A stretch of DNA of 30,259 nucleotides from Methanoculleus sp. UBA77 (GTDB lineage Archaea; Halobacteriota; Methanomicrobia; Methanomicrobiales; Methanoculleaceae), in contig DALN01000136.1 of NCBI GenBank assembly GCA_002499455.1, positions 281-30,539 of the forward strand, written 5' to 3'. The notes beneath the pieces are model-generated. The model searched no databases. It had not been told where the DNA came from and saw only the letters and a list, made by a program, of their open reading frames with translations. Shown in pieces: positions 1 to 8,102 of the stretch (position 1 is its first letter; the number at the start of each line of letters is the position of its first letter). The translations under genes and the position numbers were made by a program.

Positions 1-2
1 CC

Positions 3-431
3 CGGTTCGGGAGGGCCGGCGTCCAGATGCACCGCCTCGCCCGGGGGATCGACGACCGCGAGGTGCAGGGCAGGGAAGGGTGCAAGTCCGTCTCCCGCGA
101 GACGACCTTCGATACGGATACCGCCGATCCCTCTCTCCTCGCCGGCACCCTCGCGGACCTTGCGGACGACGTCACGGAGACCCTCGCCGCCGACGGCCTG
201 CGGTGCCGGACCGTCACCGTCAAGGTCAGATACCGCGGCTTTCAGACGCATACCCGGTCAAAGACGCTGGAGCGGTTCACCGACGACCCGGCGGCGATCC
301 GGCGGGCGGCCTCCGGCCTGCTGCTCCCGCTGCTCAAGGGCGCCCCCGTCAGGCTCATCGGGATCAGGCTCTCGACGCTTGAGGGGGGCCGGACCCGCCA
401 GGCATCGATCGACGAGTTCTTTTCCCGCTGA
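3..431 (+). CDS. dinB: DNA polymerase IV (Y family), C-terminal part, truncated by window start
   Basis: This is the last 142 codons of an open frame that runs in from outside the window without a start. The visible part holds the end of the thumb region (RFGRAGVQMHRLARGIDD) and the little-finger domain. The segment KSVSRETTFDTD is the conserved linker and little-finger opening of DinB-type lesion-bypass polymerases, which copy damaged DNA with low fidelity. The catalytic palm, with its metal-binding aspartates, lies upstream and cannot be checked. The C-terminus ends in QASIDEFF, which resembles a PCNA-interacting (PIP-box-like) tail; that reading is inference. The first ATG in the window, at 27, falls inside a conserved stretch and is not a start. 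A hairpin repeat follows 45 bp after the stop. Confidence 0.9.
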   Translation, partial: RFGRAGVQMHRLARGIDDREVQGREGCKSVSRETTFDTDTADPSLLAGTLADLADDVTETLAADGLRCRTVTVKVRYRGFQTHTRSKTLERFTDDPAAIRRAASGLLLPLLKGAPVRLIGIRLSTLEGGRTRQASIDEFFSR

Positions 432-475
432 CGGATCGTGCAGGAGTGCGGGCCCTGCAGCGATAACAATCCGAT

Positions 476-545
476 CTCACGCGAAGCCGCGAAAAACGCG
501 AAGGAGATTGTAAACACTAACCTGGACTTCGCGGCTTCGCGTGAG
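476..545. repeat. Dispersed hairpin repeat, copy A
   Basis: The arms 476-493 (ctcacgcgaagccgcgaa) and 528-545 are perfect 18-bp inverted repeats with a 34-nt loop. The arms are built from the heptamer CGCGAAG, with a further heptamer at 497-503 inside the loop. It lies between the dinB stop and the next gene. Related copies are at 19963-20048 and 27365-27443. An open frame for the next gene can be traced back into the right arm, so starts upstream of about 595 are artefacts of the repeat. Confidence 0.85.
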
Positions 546-636
546 GCATCGAGGCCTGGCTGATCGTGGAGAACTGTTTCATTCTTACAGTGCCATGGGG
601 CGAACCTTCTTTACGTGGCGCGCGCACTCTGCCGGC

Positions 637-1473
637 ATGCCCGACATCTGGACCCTGCTCCTCGCCGCCGTGCTCCTCCTCCTCTTTGCGGTGCCGGTCG
701 TCCAGCAGCAGGTGACCCGGGCCAGGCGCCTGCGGGCGATCCGGGATCTCGAGGCCGAACGCCGGACCCGGGTCATCGCCCTCATCCACCGGCAGGAGCG
801 GGTCGCCTTTCTCGGCATCCCGTTCTACCGTTATATCGACATCAACGACTCCGAGGAGATCCTCCGGGCGATCCGGCTCACCCCGCCGGAGATGCCGATC
901 GATTTCATCGTCCATACCCCCGGCGGCCTGGTCCTCTCCTCAGAGCAGATCGCGATGGCGCTCCGGCGGCATAAGGGGAAGATAACGATATTCGTCCCCC
1001 ACTACGCCATGTCGGGCGGAACGCTCCTCTGCCTCGCCGCCGACGAGGTGGTGATGGACGAGAACGCCGTCCTCGGCCCGGTCGACCCCCGGATCGGCGA
1101 GTATCCGGCAGCGTCGATCCTGCAGGTCCCCCGCCTGAAACCCCCCGAAGAGATCGAGGACGAGACCTTCATCCTGGTCGACATCGCATCGAAGGCCAGG
1201 AACCAGATGCGGGAGTTCGTCACGGTCCTGCTCCGGGACAGGATGGAGCCTGAGCGTGCAGACTCCCTAGCACGCCTGCTCACCGAAGGGACGTGGACCC
1301 ACGATTACCCGATCACCTTCGAGCAGGCCCGGGATCTTGGCCTCCCCGTCACCCCGGGCATGCCTGCCGGGGTCTACCGGCTGATGGACCTCTTTCCCCA
1401 GGCGATGGTCCGCCGCCCGTCGGTCGCCTACGTCCCGGTGCCCTACCGGCGGGAGGAGGAGAGGAAGGGGTGA
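637..1473 (+). CDS. SDH/SppA-type membrane-anchored serine protease (ClpP-crotonase fold)
   Basis: This 278-aa protein of the SDH proteinase (PF01972-like) family has an N-terminal hydrophobic segment (residues about 5-21) that anchors a domain of ClpP/crotonase fold. TPGG at 94-97 and AMSGGT, with Ser126 as the likely nucleophile, are the family's active-site landmarks, followed by DENAVLGPVDPRIG at 141-154. Archaeal relatives are thought to act in membrane protein quality control; the substrate is unknown. The start at 637 puts the membrane segment at the usual N-terminal position. An ATG at 595 is possible and adds 14 residues. The frame open back to 541 begins inside a hairpin repeat and is unlikely to be coding. 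I see no strong SD. The family call is firm; physiological role and start are not. Confidence 0.8.
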   Translation: MPDIWTLLLAAVLLLLFAVPVVQQQVTRARRLRAIRDLEAERRTRVIALIHRQERVAFLGIPFYRYIDINDSEEILRAIRLTPPEMPIDFIVHTPGGLVLSSEQIAMALRRHKGKITIFVPHYAMSGGTLLCLAADEVVMDENAVLGPVDPRIGEYPAASILQVPRLKPPEEIEDETFILVDIASKARNQMREFVTVLLRDRMEPERADSLARLLTEGTWTHDYPITFEQARDLGLPVTPGMPAGVYRLMDLFPQAMVRRPSVAYVPVPYRREEERKG

Positions 1474-1555
1474 CCCCCGGTACTCATCCCGGCGCTGTCG
1501 TGACCGGCGGGGCGGGGGCTCCCAGCCCTTATCCCGTCCCGCGACCCATACATAA

Positions 1556-1993
1556 TTGACCGTGAGCACCTACCTCCAGCTGGGCCTGGACGCGTTCGAC
1601 CGCTCGCAGCCCCCACTCTGCGCAGATCGTCCCGACCTGAACGGTTTTCGCCGGCTCTGCTGCCGGTGCCCTTTTGCCGCAAGAAGCGGCGGCCAGGTCT
1701 ACTGCGAACGGTTCGCGGCCCCCATCACGACGCGGGAGAAGTATGCCCTGCGGGGGTGGAAGAAGGTGCGCATCGCCGTCCTCGACCGCGACGGGCACCG
1801 GTGTGCCGTCTGCGGTGGGGGAGAGGATCTCCACATCCACCATCTCGATCACGACCCCACGAACGACGACCCGGAGAACCTCGTCACGCTCTGCGGCATC
1901 TGCCATGCCCGGGTGCATACCGAGCTCCGCCGCGAGGGGGGGACCGGACGGGTGGCACGGGTGCTCCCGGCTGCGCGCCGCCGTTTTCGCTGA
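1556..1993 (+). CDS. HNH endonuclease-domain protein with extra N-terminal cysteine cluster
   Basis: This 145-aa protein has a C-terminal HNH domain of the zinc-ribbon type. C83xxC86 and C113xxC116 form the structural knuckle, and H95-H96, N108 and H117/H121 make up the His-Asn-His core. Such domains nick or cut DNA in restriction, repair and mobile-element proteins, but nothing here identifies a target. N-terminal to it is a separate cysteine group (C22, C35, C36, C38, C50) that could bind another metal ion. The start is TTG 1556 or GTG 1562. No convincing SD is present, so a leaderless transcript is plausible. It stands alone between the protease gene and the TPR gene with no methyltransferase partner, so it is not an obvious restriction system. 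The domain call is secure; the function is open. Confidence 0.75.
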   Translation: MTVSTYLQLGLDAFDRSQPPLCADRPDLNGFRRLCCRCPFAARSGGQVYCERFAAPITTREKYALRGWKKVRIAVLDRDGHRCAVCGGGEDLHIHHLDHDPTNDDPENLVTLCGICHARVHTELRREGGTGRVARVLPAARRRFR

Positions 1994-2061
1994 CCTTCGT
2001 TCGTCGAGCAACCCCTGAACATCGCTCAGGTGGTCCCGCCGGCATCCGCGGCGGGGGAACG

Positions 2062-2069
2062 ATTATATT
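2062..2069 (+). promoter_or_regulatory. TATA box for the TPR gene
   Basis: ATTATATT stands out in GC-rich sequence. Its centre is about 25 nt before a predicted transcription start near 2090, which leaves a leader of about 15 nt containing a G-rich SD-like run (2097-2103) before the ATG at 2106. Confidence 0.55.
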
Positions 2070-2105
2070 GTATGCCTGCTACCAGATGCGTGACCACGGG
2101 GGGGA

Positions 2106-2945
2106 ATGACTGGAGTGAGTATAACGGAACGACTCTTCGGGAGGGCCGATCCCGGAGACCGCGGAGGTCAGGAGACCGACGCCGCAGTGAGCAGGAAGGC
2201 TGTCTCCCTTGCCCAGCAGGGGCAGTATTGCGAGGCAATCGAGTGTTTTGACAGGGTGCTTGCCGAGGATCCAACCAACGTGAAGATGTGGAACAACAAG
2301 GGTGTCTTCCTCGACCTCCTCGGCCGGGACCAGGATGCCCTGGCCTGCTGGGAGAAGGCGCTCTCGATCGATCCCGGCTTTGCTCCGGCCTGGGTCTCAC
2401 GGGGGATGCTGCACCGGCGCCGCAACCGGTTCGATGAAGCGCTCGCGTGCTACGACCGTGCCGTGGAACTCAACCCGGACTCCACGGTCGCCTGGTATAA
2501 CCGGAGCGGCATCTTCGTCGCACAGCGCCGTCTGGACGAGGCGGTCGCCTGTTACGAGCGGGTGCTCGCGCTCGACCCCCACTTCGTGGCGGCCTGGATC
2601 GATCTCGGCTACGCCCGCTTCCTCCAGCATCGGCACGAGGATGCCATCGCCTGCTACGACCGCGCCATCGCTGACGATCCCGGGAACGTCCGGGTCTGGA
2701 GCCTGAAAGGCGGCGCCCTCTACGCGCTCGGCGAATACCGCAAGTCGCTCGAATGCTTCGACCGGGTGCTCGCGATCGACCCCAGGTACGCCGCCGGGTG
2801 GAGCATGAAATGCAGCGTCCTCTACCACCTCGGCATGTACCGCCACGCGCTCGCGTGTGCCGACAAGGCGCTCGAGATCAATCCCTCCTGCGAACTGACC
2901 ACCCAGGTCAGAAAGATGCTCGTCGGCCTCATCGAGAAGTGGTGA
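2106..2945 (+). CDS. Tetratricopeptide repeat (TPR) protein
   Basis: This 279-aa protein consists of about seven tandem 34-residue TPR units from residue about 28 to 265. They share the pattern W-x2-[KRG]-G-x-[LF]...A-x-[AE]-C-[FYW]-[DE]-[RK]-[AV]-L-x-[IL]-[DN]-P. A short, charged, low-complexity N-terminus precedes them. The units are very alike, including a repeated Ala-Cys-Tyr/Phe core, which suggests recent internal duplication. TPR arrays form right-handed superhelices that bind other proteins; no enzymatic domain, signal peptide or membrane segment is present, so it is probably a cytoplasmic scaffold of unknown partner. A G-run ends 2 nt before ATG 2106, and GTG 2115 is an alternative start. 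A T-run at 2959-2964 follows the stop. Confidence 0.85.
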   Translation: MTGVSITERLFGRADPGDRGGQETDAAVSRKAVSLAQQGQYCEAIECFDRVLAEDPTNVKMWNNKGVFLDLLGRDQDALACWEKALSIDPGFAPAWVSRGMLHRRRNRFDEALACYDRAVELNPDSTVAWYNRSGIFVAQRRLDEAVACYERVLALDPHFVAAWIDLGYARFLQHRHEDAIACYDRAIADDPGNVRVWSLKGGALYALGEYRKSLECFDRVLAIDPRYAAGWSMKCSVLYHLGMYRHALACADKALEINPSCELTTQVRKMLVGLIEKW

Positions 2946-2956
2946 CGGCCCCTGCC

Positions 2957-2964
2957 TCTTTTTT
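2957..2964 (+). terminator. T-rich terminator after the TPR gene
   Basis: TCTTTTTT lies 12 nt after the TPR stop codon. Archaeal RNA polymerase terminates at short U-runs without needing a hairpin, and such a run is rare in this GC-rich window. Confidence 0.5.
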
Positions 2965-3107
2965 CCGGGCCAGCATCGCCCGGATAGATCCGGAAGGTTG
3001 ACGCCGGGCGCCGTCCAACCGGAGGCTATCGCGCCGGGCGGGAACTCTCCCCCGGGGGAGACTCCGACCGTCTATTACCCGGCGATGCCAACAGGTGGAT
3101 GTAGTCC

Positions 3108-3968
3108 ATGCCAGTCGACCAGATCCCTATCGGCACGTTCTCACGGATCACCCGGCTCTCGCAGAAGGCGCTCCGCCTCTACGACGAGCGGGGGCTCCTC
3201 GTCCCCGCGGCAAGAGACATCTGCACGGGATACCGCTACTACACCTTCGCCCAGGTCGAGCGGGGCATCCGTATACGGCACCTGCTCTGGCTCGGGTTCG
3301 GCCTCTCCGAGGTCGAGACGATCCTTGATGCGCGGGAGCACGGCGATGCGGGGATGATCCGGGAACACTTTTCCCGGCGTCTCGCCGAGACCGAGCGGGA
3401 GCTTGGGCGCCTGCATGAGATTGCGGAGGTCCTGCGGAAGCAGAGGCGGGACCCGCTGAACGGAGGATTCCGTATGTCGCTTACCGAACCTGTTATCAAG
3501 GATATCCCTGCCATGCGGGCGCTTTCGCGCCGGGAGCGGGGCGTTTACCAGGAGGCAATCCCGAGGATGATCGGGGAGATCTGCGCTTATGTCTATCCAG
3601 TCGACGGACGGCAGCCCGCTGCAAAGGTGGCCGGGCCGGTCATGTTCATCTGCCACGACGAGGAGTACCGGGAGACGGACGCGGATATCGAGGTCGCGAT
3701 CCCGATCACGGGGTCCGTCGACCTCAAGGGGACCGCCATCGGGGTCCAGACCCTCCCGGGCGGCCGGTTCGTCTCGGTGCTCCATACGGGCCCCTACGGT
3801 GGGGTGGGGAAGGCGTACGAGCGGCTCTTTGCCTACATGAGCGAGCACGGCCTCGCGCCGGCCGGCCCATCGCGGGAGCTCTACCTCAACGACCCGTGCC
3901 AGGTGCCGGAGGAGGAACTCCTGACCGAGGTCCAGTTCCCCGTGATGGACCTCCCCCCGTCCCCCTGA
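3108..3968 (+). CDS. MerR-family regulator with GyrI-like effector-binding domain
   Basis: This 286-aa protein has the two-part layout of BmrR-type regulators. Residues about 5-75 are the MerR winged helix (IGTFSRITRLSQKALRLYDE, then GYRYYTFAQVERGIRI); 85-115 is a charged dimerisation helix; 125-285 resembles the GyrI-like ligand-binding domain, with LPGGRFVSVLHTGPYGGVGKAYERL as its core helix-strand segment. BmrR-like proteins bind hydrophobic or cationic drugs and switch on efflux genes; the ligand here is unknown. An SD-like AGGTGGAT (about 3091-3098) lies 9 nt before the ATG. The last 88 bp overlap, in antisense, the end of the GH13 gene. The nearest transporter is 10 kb away, so no target is evident and autoregulation is a guess. 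Confidence 0.85.
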   Translation: MPVDQIPIGTFSRITRLSQKALRLYDERGLLVPAARDICTGYRYYTFAQVERGIRIRHLLWLGFGLSEVETILDAREHGDAGMIREHFSRRLAETERELGRLHEIAEVLRKQRRDPLNGGFRMSLTEPVIKDIPAMRALSRRERGVYQEAIPRMIGEICAYVYPVDGRQPAAKVAGPVMFICHDEEYRETDADIEVAIPITGSVDLKGTAIGVQTLPGGRFVSVLHTGPYGGVGKAYERLFAYMSEHGLAPAGPSRELYLNDPCQVPEEELLTEVQFPVMDLPPSP

Positions 3969-5464
3969 ACGGGGAGCGGTCGCCCTCCTGTTGCATCGAC
4001 CTCGAATACGTGGTATCCCCAACCGGGGAGATCAAGGTAGAGGCCGGGCGATAGAAGGCTCCCCCCGTCCCGGTCATACGCTGCCGGTCCCATGAGGTCC
4101 CGGAGCAGGACCGCTTTCCCGGCGAGATCGGTCCACGGGAACGGGACGTAACACTGGCCCCGGTGCGGGGCGTAGTTGACGGCGACGAGGAACCGTTCCT
4201 CTCCCTCCTCCCAGGTGAAAGCGATGTAGCCGTCGTGGGAGGGGTTGCCCTCCCATGCGGGGTTGCAGTCGAGGAGCCGCCACTCCCCGTCCCGGAATGC
4301 CTGGCGGTTCAGGCAGGCGAGAAGTCGCCGGTAGAACTCTTCTACTGCCGGATCGACCGGCTCCTCCGGTCCCCGGCAGAGGTGGACGGGGACAGACTTC
4401 CGCCGTCCGGCAAACTGCCCCTGGTGAAAAAACCGGAGGCCGGGGGCGAGGTAGGCGACGGCCGCGGCAGCCGGGTGGCGGTCGGGCGGGAAGACCGTTG
4501 CGGCCCGCGGCTCGTCGTGGTTCTCGAGGAACCGGACGGACTTTCGCTGGTAGTCGGGGTCGGCCCGGAGATGGTCCCGCACCGGCCGCCCCTCTCCGTT
4601 TCTCAATCGGTCATAAAGCCGTTTGTCGTAGGTGTAATCGAACCCCTGCTGCTGGAGCGTCCACTCGAGGTCCCAGTAGGCCTCCGCCATGAAGATGAAG
4701 TCGGGGTGCTCCTCCCTGACCGCACCGATCACCCTCGGCCAGAAGGGTTCCATATCTCTCCCCCAGGTCTGCCGGAAGACCTCCGGGAGGACCAGCATCG
4801 CCATATCGCACCGGACGCCGTCGCACCACCCCGCGATCCGCCTGACCTCGTTGACCATCGCATCCTGGAGGGCCGGGTTGCCGTAGTCGAGCTGCAGGGT
4901 GTCGGGCCAGCCCGGGAAGTAGGGGTCCCGGCCGTGGGCGAGGACGGTCCGGCCGCCGGGAAGATCGAGGGCGGTGAAGTCCTGCGGCCGGCGGGCGAGG
5001 TCCTCCCCGGTGCCGCGGATATAGTACTCCGGGTGCTCGTACACCCAGGGGTGGTCGAGCGCGGTGTGGTTCGGGACGAAGTCGAGCATGAGGAGGAGGC
5101 CCTCGCGGTGGAGGCGGTCACGGAACCGGGCGAGCGCATCGGGGTCGCCGAGGTCCGGGGCGGGCCGGTAGCCGGCGACGGCAAACCCGGAGCCGCAGAT
5201 ATCCTCCTCCCGGAGGTCGGGGAGCAGATCCCGGTAGCCGCGGAGCCATTCTTCGTTCGAGCGGGAGACCTGCCGCCCGGCCTCTCCGGTCTCCCAGACT
5301 CCCATGAGGTAGATCCAGGAGAGACCGCAGCTCGCAAGCCCGCGGAGCCAGGAGTCGGGGATATCGTCGAGCACGGCACGGGGACGGCCTGTTTCGCGGG
5401 CGAGGCGGTTGAGGTGGACGCGGGCGTTGACCTCGTAGAGTGATGGGTGGCGGGGGGCGTTCAT
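3881..5464 (-). CDS. Glycoside hydrolase family 13 (alpha-amylase-like) enzyme
   Basis: This 527-aa protein has a (beta/alpha)8 catalytic barrel with the GH13 signature regions: region I DFVPNH (128-133); region II GVRCDMA with nucleophile Asp220; region III with acid/base Glu261 (FMAEAYWD); region IV ENHDE with His316-Asp317. Residues about 400-490 form a small beta-sandwich of the kind that follows the barrel. There is no signal peptide, so it should act in the cytoplasm, probably on alpha-glucans or a related glucoside; specificity cannot be read. The last ~35 residues are low-complexity and lie antisense to the MerR gene, so they may be recent read-through. GAGGGG lies 9 nt before ATG 5464. 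It follows the flavoprotein gene by 51 bp and is likely co-transcribed with it. Confidence 0.88.
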   Translation of the reverse strand: MNAPRHPSLYEVNARVHLNRLARETGRPRAVLDDIPDSWLRGLASCGLSWIYLMGVWETGEAGRQVSRSNEEWLRGYRDLLPDLREEDICGSGFAVAGYRPAPDLGDPDALARFRDRLHREGLLLMLDFVPNHTALDHPWVYEHPEYYIRGTGEDLARRPQDFTALDLPGGRTVLAHGRDPYFPGWPDTLQLDYGNPALQDAMVNEVRRIAGWCDGVRCDMAMLVLPEVFRQTWGRDMEPFWPRVIGAVREEHPDFIFMAEAYWDLEWTLQQQGFDYTYDKRLYDRLRNGEGRPVRDHLRADPDYQRKSVRFLENHDEPRAATVFPPDRHPAAAAVAYLAPGLRFFHQGQFAGRRKSVPVHLCRGPEEPVDPAVEEFYRRLLACLNRQAFRDGEWRLLDCNPAWEGNPSHDGYIAFTWEEGEERFLVAVNYAPHRGQCYVPFPWTDLAGKAVLLRDLMGPAAYDRDGGSLLSPGLYLDLPGWGYHVFEVDATGGRPLPVQGDGGRSITGNWTSVRSSSSGTWHGSLR

Positions 5465-5515
5465 CGCGCGGCCCCCTCAGATGTATGAGGAGATAGAGGT
5501 ATCCCTGTACGGTTG

Positions 5516-6727
5516 TCACCAGATCGCGGTATGGAGATCGTCGTCACGCCGGAACCCGCGGAACGACCGCGAGCCCTGGACGGCATCGATGACCCGGCTG
5601 TTCGTCGCCTTCATGAAGGCCATGAGAGGCAGGTGCATCCGGTTGTCCAGGCAGCGGTAGATGAGGTTGCGCAACGCCGCCTCCGCCTCCAGCTCGGGGA
5701 TGAGGCGGCGGTTGAGGAGAGCGATATAGGTCTCGCCGGGCGGGGCACCGGTCGTGAGGTGGCGGTCGACGGCGTGGGCGGCGAGCTCGGCGGTCCGGTG
5801 CGCGTAGAAGATCCCCTCGCCGAGGATGGGGCTTGCAAACCCGCCGGCATCGCCGACGAGAAGCGTCGCCTCATGGGCCGGGGCAGGGATGTAGTTGCCG
5901 AACGGCAGCGGGTATCCCGCGGGTTTCAGGTCCGCAAACGCCCCAAGACCGATTGCTTTCAGGAACTCCGCAAACTGGCCGGGGAAGTCTTTCCTGTTCT
6001 TCCGGAGCAGACCGCCGATCCCCACGATGATCTCTTCCCTGTTCGGAAAGACCCACCCGTAACCCCACCGGCACGCGGCAAAGACAAGGTGCGGTGTCGC
6101 AAGGTCGTTGCAGAGGGGGATCGCCCCGTCGCCGGTCGCGAGCGCTTCCACCTCTCTTCGCGGGATCGTGAGTTCCAGTGCCCAGCCGAGGTTCCTCTTC
6201 CATTCTTCGGGGTCAACGGCAGCCACCGGAAACGAGCGCCGGACCCTGCTGTGGATCCCGTCGGCCCCGATGATGACCCGGGCGGCGTACCGGTCCCCAT
6301 CCGATGTCGTGACGGTCCGGCGGGCGTGGTTGATCGCGGTGACCGCCACGCCTTCGTGGACCTCCGCCCCGGCCTCCGCCGCCTTCCGTGCGAGGCAGGC
6401 ATCGTACCGCTCCCGCCGGGTGAAGTAGAACGGTTCGGCCAGGGCTCCGGCGAGGACGCGGCGGCTCTCGATGTAGAGCGCGTACCCGTTCCCGGTGGAG
6501 TCGATCAGCCCTTCTTGCCTGAGGGCGGGGAGCGGGAGGTGAAAGACCCGGTCGAGGAACCGGACGGACTTCTGGCTGAGGCATCCCCCGCAGACCTTGT
6601 TCCGGGGGTATCTCTGCTTCTCAAGGAGCGCCACCCGGTACCCGAACCCCGCGAGCAGGTAGGCGGCGGTGCTCCCGGCAGGTCCGCCGCCAGCGATGAC
6701 GACGTCGTAGTCAGGTGATTTCTCCAT
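5516..6727 (-). CDS. Geranylgeranyl reductase family FAD-dependent oxidoreductase
   Basis: This 403-aa flavoprotein of the p-hydroxybenzoate-hydroxylase-like fold has an N-terminal dinucleotide site VVIAGGGPAGSTAAYLL (residues about 9-25), the ARVIIGADGIHSRVRR segment near 150-165, and LLVGDAGGFASPILGEGIFYA near 290-310, which completes the FAD site. CGGCLSQKSVRFL near 46-58 contains the Cys-Gly-Gly typical of archaeal members. Relatives saturate geranylgeranyl chains of archaeal lipids or quinones; several paralogues usually occur per genome, so the substrate is not assigned. GGAGAGAAGGAG lies directly upstream of ATG 6727. It is divergent from the radical SAM gene across a 257-bp spacer and is followed by the GH13 gene 51 bp later, probably one operon. 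The family call is strong; lipid saturation is inference. Confidence 0.88.
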   Translation of the reverse strand: MEKSPDYDVVIAGGGPAGSTAAYLLAGFGYRVALLEKQRYPRNKVCGGCLSQKSVRFLDRVFHLPLPALRQEGLIDSTGNGYALYIESRRVLAGALAEPFYFTRRERYDACLARKAAEAGAEVHEGVAVTAINHARRTVTTSDGDRYAARVIIGADGIHSRVRRSFPVAAVDPEEWKRNLGWALELTIPRREVEALATGDGAIPLCNDLATPHLVFAACRWGYGWVFPNREEIIVGIGGLLRKNRKDFPGQFAEFLKAIGLGAFADLKPAGYPLPFGNYIPAPAHEATLLVGDAGGFASPILGEGIFYAHRTAELAAHAVDRHLTTGAPPGETYIALLNRRLIPELEAEAALRNLIYRCLDNRMHLPLMAFMKATNSRVIDAVQGSRSFRGFRRDDDLHTAIW

Positions 6728-6984
6728 CTCCTTCTCTCCACTGGATGATAGGGTTCAATGCAGCCCCTGTCTCTTTCTGCGGTGGCAGGATGGTGCCTCA
6801 CGCTCCATCCCGCTATGCGCGCAGAAATAGAAAATGGTTTTCGAGAAATGGTATTTATCGCCTCCGGTTTTCCCGGAAGGCATCTTGCGGCATGCAGTCT
6901 GTCTGCAGGCGGTCTCTCCTTCATCCGACACTTTCACCCCACGCGCGGCAGAGGCTCTTCTTTTACCCGGCCCAATGCCAGGGT

Positions 6985-8067
6985 ATGTCTGTACTGGAGC
7001 AGAAGCTCGCCTCCCTCACCGCCGCCGGGCGGTTCGACATCTGCAGTCCCGGCGAGTGCATCAGGCTCCTCTCGGCCTCAACCCATATCAACTACAGCCG
7101 CCGGGCGGGCGGGTGCGGGCGGATGCTCAAGGTGCTCCTCCACGGCACCTGCTCCTACGACTGCGCCTACTGCTCCGTCCGTCTCCAGAGGGAGCACCTC
7201 TCGTTCACCCCGGAGGAACTCGCCGGAACCTTTCTCGGTCTCTGGCAGGAGGGGCTCGTCGGCGGGCTCTTCCTGAGTTCGGGGATCGCCCGCGACGTCG
7301 ATATCGTGATGCACGATATCGTGGAGACCGGGGAGATCCTCCGCCAGCGGGGGTATGACGGCTACCTCCACCTGAAAGTCCTCCCCGGTGCGACCCGGGC
7401 GGATATCCACGATGCCGCCCGCGTGGCGGATCGGATCAGCATCAACCTGGAGACGACGTCTCCCGACCGCCTCGGCTGCATCGCCGGGGTGAAGGACTAC
7501 CGGCAGGACATCCTGAAACGCCAGGCCTGGGTTGCGGAGGAGAAGCCAGGGCATCACACCACTCAGGTGGTCGTCGGGGCGGCGGACGAGACCGACGCCG
7601 AGATCCTCTCCTGCCTTGCAGACCGCTATCGGCGCGTCCGCCCCTCCCGCGTCTACTTCGCTGCGTTCCGGTCCCTGCCGGGTACGCCTCTTGCAACGCA
7701 TCCCGATACCCCGGCGTGGCGGGCGCGGCGGTGGTACCAGGCCGACTACCTCCTCCGGGATTACGCCGTCACGCCCGACGAGCTCCGGGCAGCCCTCGGC
7801 GAAGAGGGGTTCTTCCCCAACCGGGACCCAAAAGAGATCCTCGCGGACGGGAGAATGCCCGTAAACGTCAACCGTGCCCCCCGTCACGACCTCCTCAGGG
7901 TCCCCGGCATCGGGCCGAAAGGTGCCGACCGGATCATCGCCCTGCGGCGGGTCCGGCCATTCACCGGCCCGGCCGATCTTGTGCGGGCCGGGATCCGGGG
8001 AAAAGCCGCGGGGCGCCACCTCACGTTCGGGGGACGGGAGACCGTGCAGACCCGGCTCGCCCTCTAG
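6985..8067 (+). CDS. Radical SAM protein with C-terminal helix-hairpin-helix (putative DNA modification/repair, COG4277/TIGR03916-like)
   Basis: This 360-aa protein carries the canonical radical SAM cluster motif C56-x3-C60-x2-C63 (CSYDCAYC). EGLVGGLFLSSGI, GYLHLKVLPGA and RISINLE follow, as in the family annotated as putative DNA modification/repair radical SAM proteins. Residues about 293-340 form a helix-hairpin-helix unit (LLRVPGIGPKGADRI), a non-specific DNA-binding fold. It should make a 5'-deoxyadenosyl radical near DNA, but no reaction is established. In bacteria the gene usually sits beside a uracil-DNA-glycosylase-like partner; none is in this window. ATG 6985 fits the family's N-terminus (MSVLEQKLASL); the frame stays open upstream to 6715, but that part looks non-coding. 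The SD is weak. Confidence 0.82.
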   Translation: MSVLEQKLASLTAAGRFDICSPGECIRLLSASTHINYSRRAGGCGRMLKVLLHGTCSYDCAYCSVRLQREHLSFTPEELAGTFLGLWQEGLVGGLFLSSGIARDVDIVMHDIVETGEILRQRGYDGYLHLKVLPGATRADIHDAARVADRISINLETTSPDRLGCIAGVKDYRQDILKRQAWVAEEKPGHHTTQVVVGAADETDAEILSCLADRYRRVRPSRVYFAAFRSLPGTPLATHPDTPAWRARRWYQADYLLRDYAVTPDELRAALGEEGFFPNRDPKEILADGRMPVNVNRAPRHDLLRVPGIGPKGADRIIALRRVRPFTGPADLVRAGIRGKAAGRHLTFGGRETVQTRLAL

Positions 8068-8090
8068 CGCGGCACGGATCTGGTTCACTA

Positions 8091-8097
8091 AAAAAGA
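8091..8097 (-). terminator. U-run terminator after the PRC-barrel/DUF2795 gene
   Basis: On the minus strand this reads CTTTTTT, about 6 nt beyond the stop of the gene ending at 8103. It serves as an archaeal U-run terminator. On the plus strand it is an A-run and would not terminate the convergent radical SAM gene. Confidence 0.5.
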
Positions 8098-8102
8098 GGT
8101 GG

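Noticed and set aside
1556..3968. HNH protein, TPR protein and MerR regulator as a possible defence island
   Set aside because: They have separate promoters or spacers and no recognised defence partner (methyltransferase, helicase, ATPase sensor); proximity alone is not evidence.
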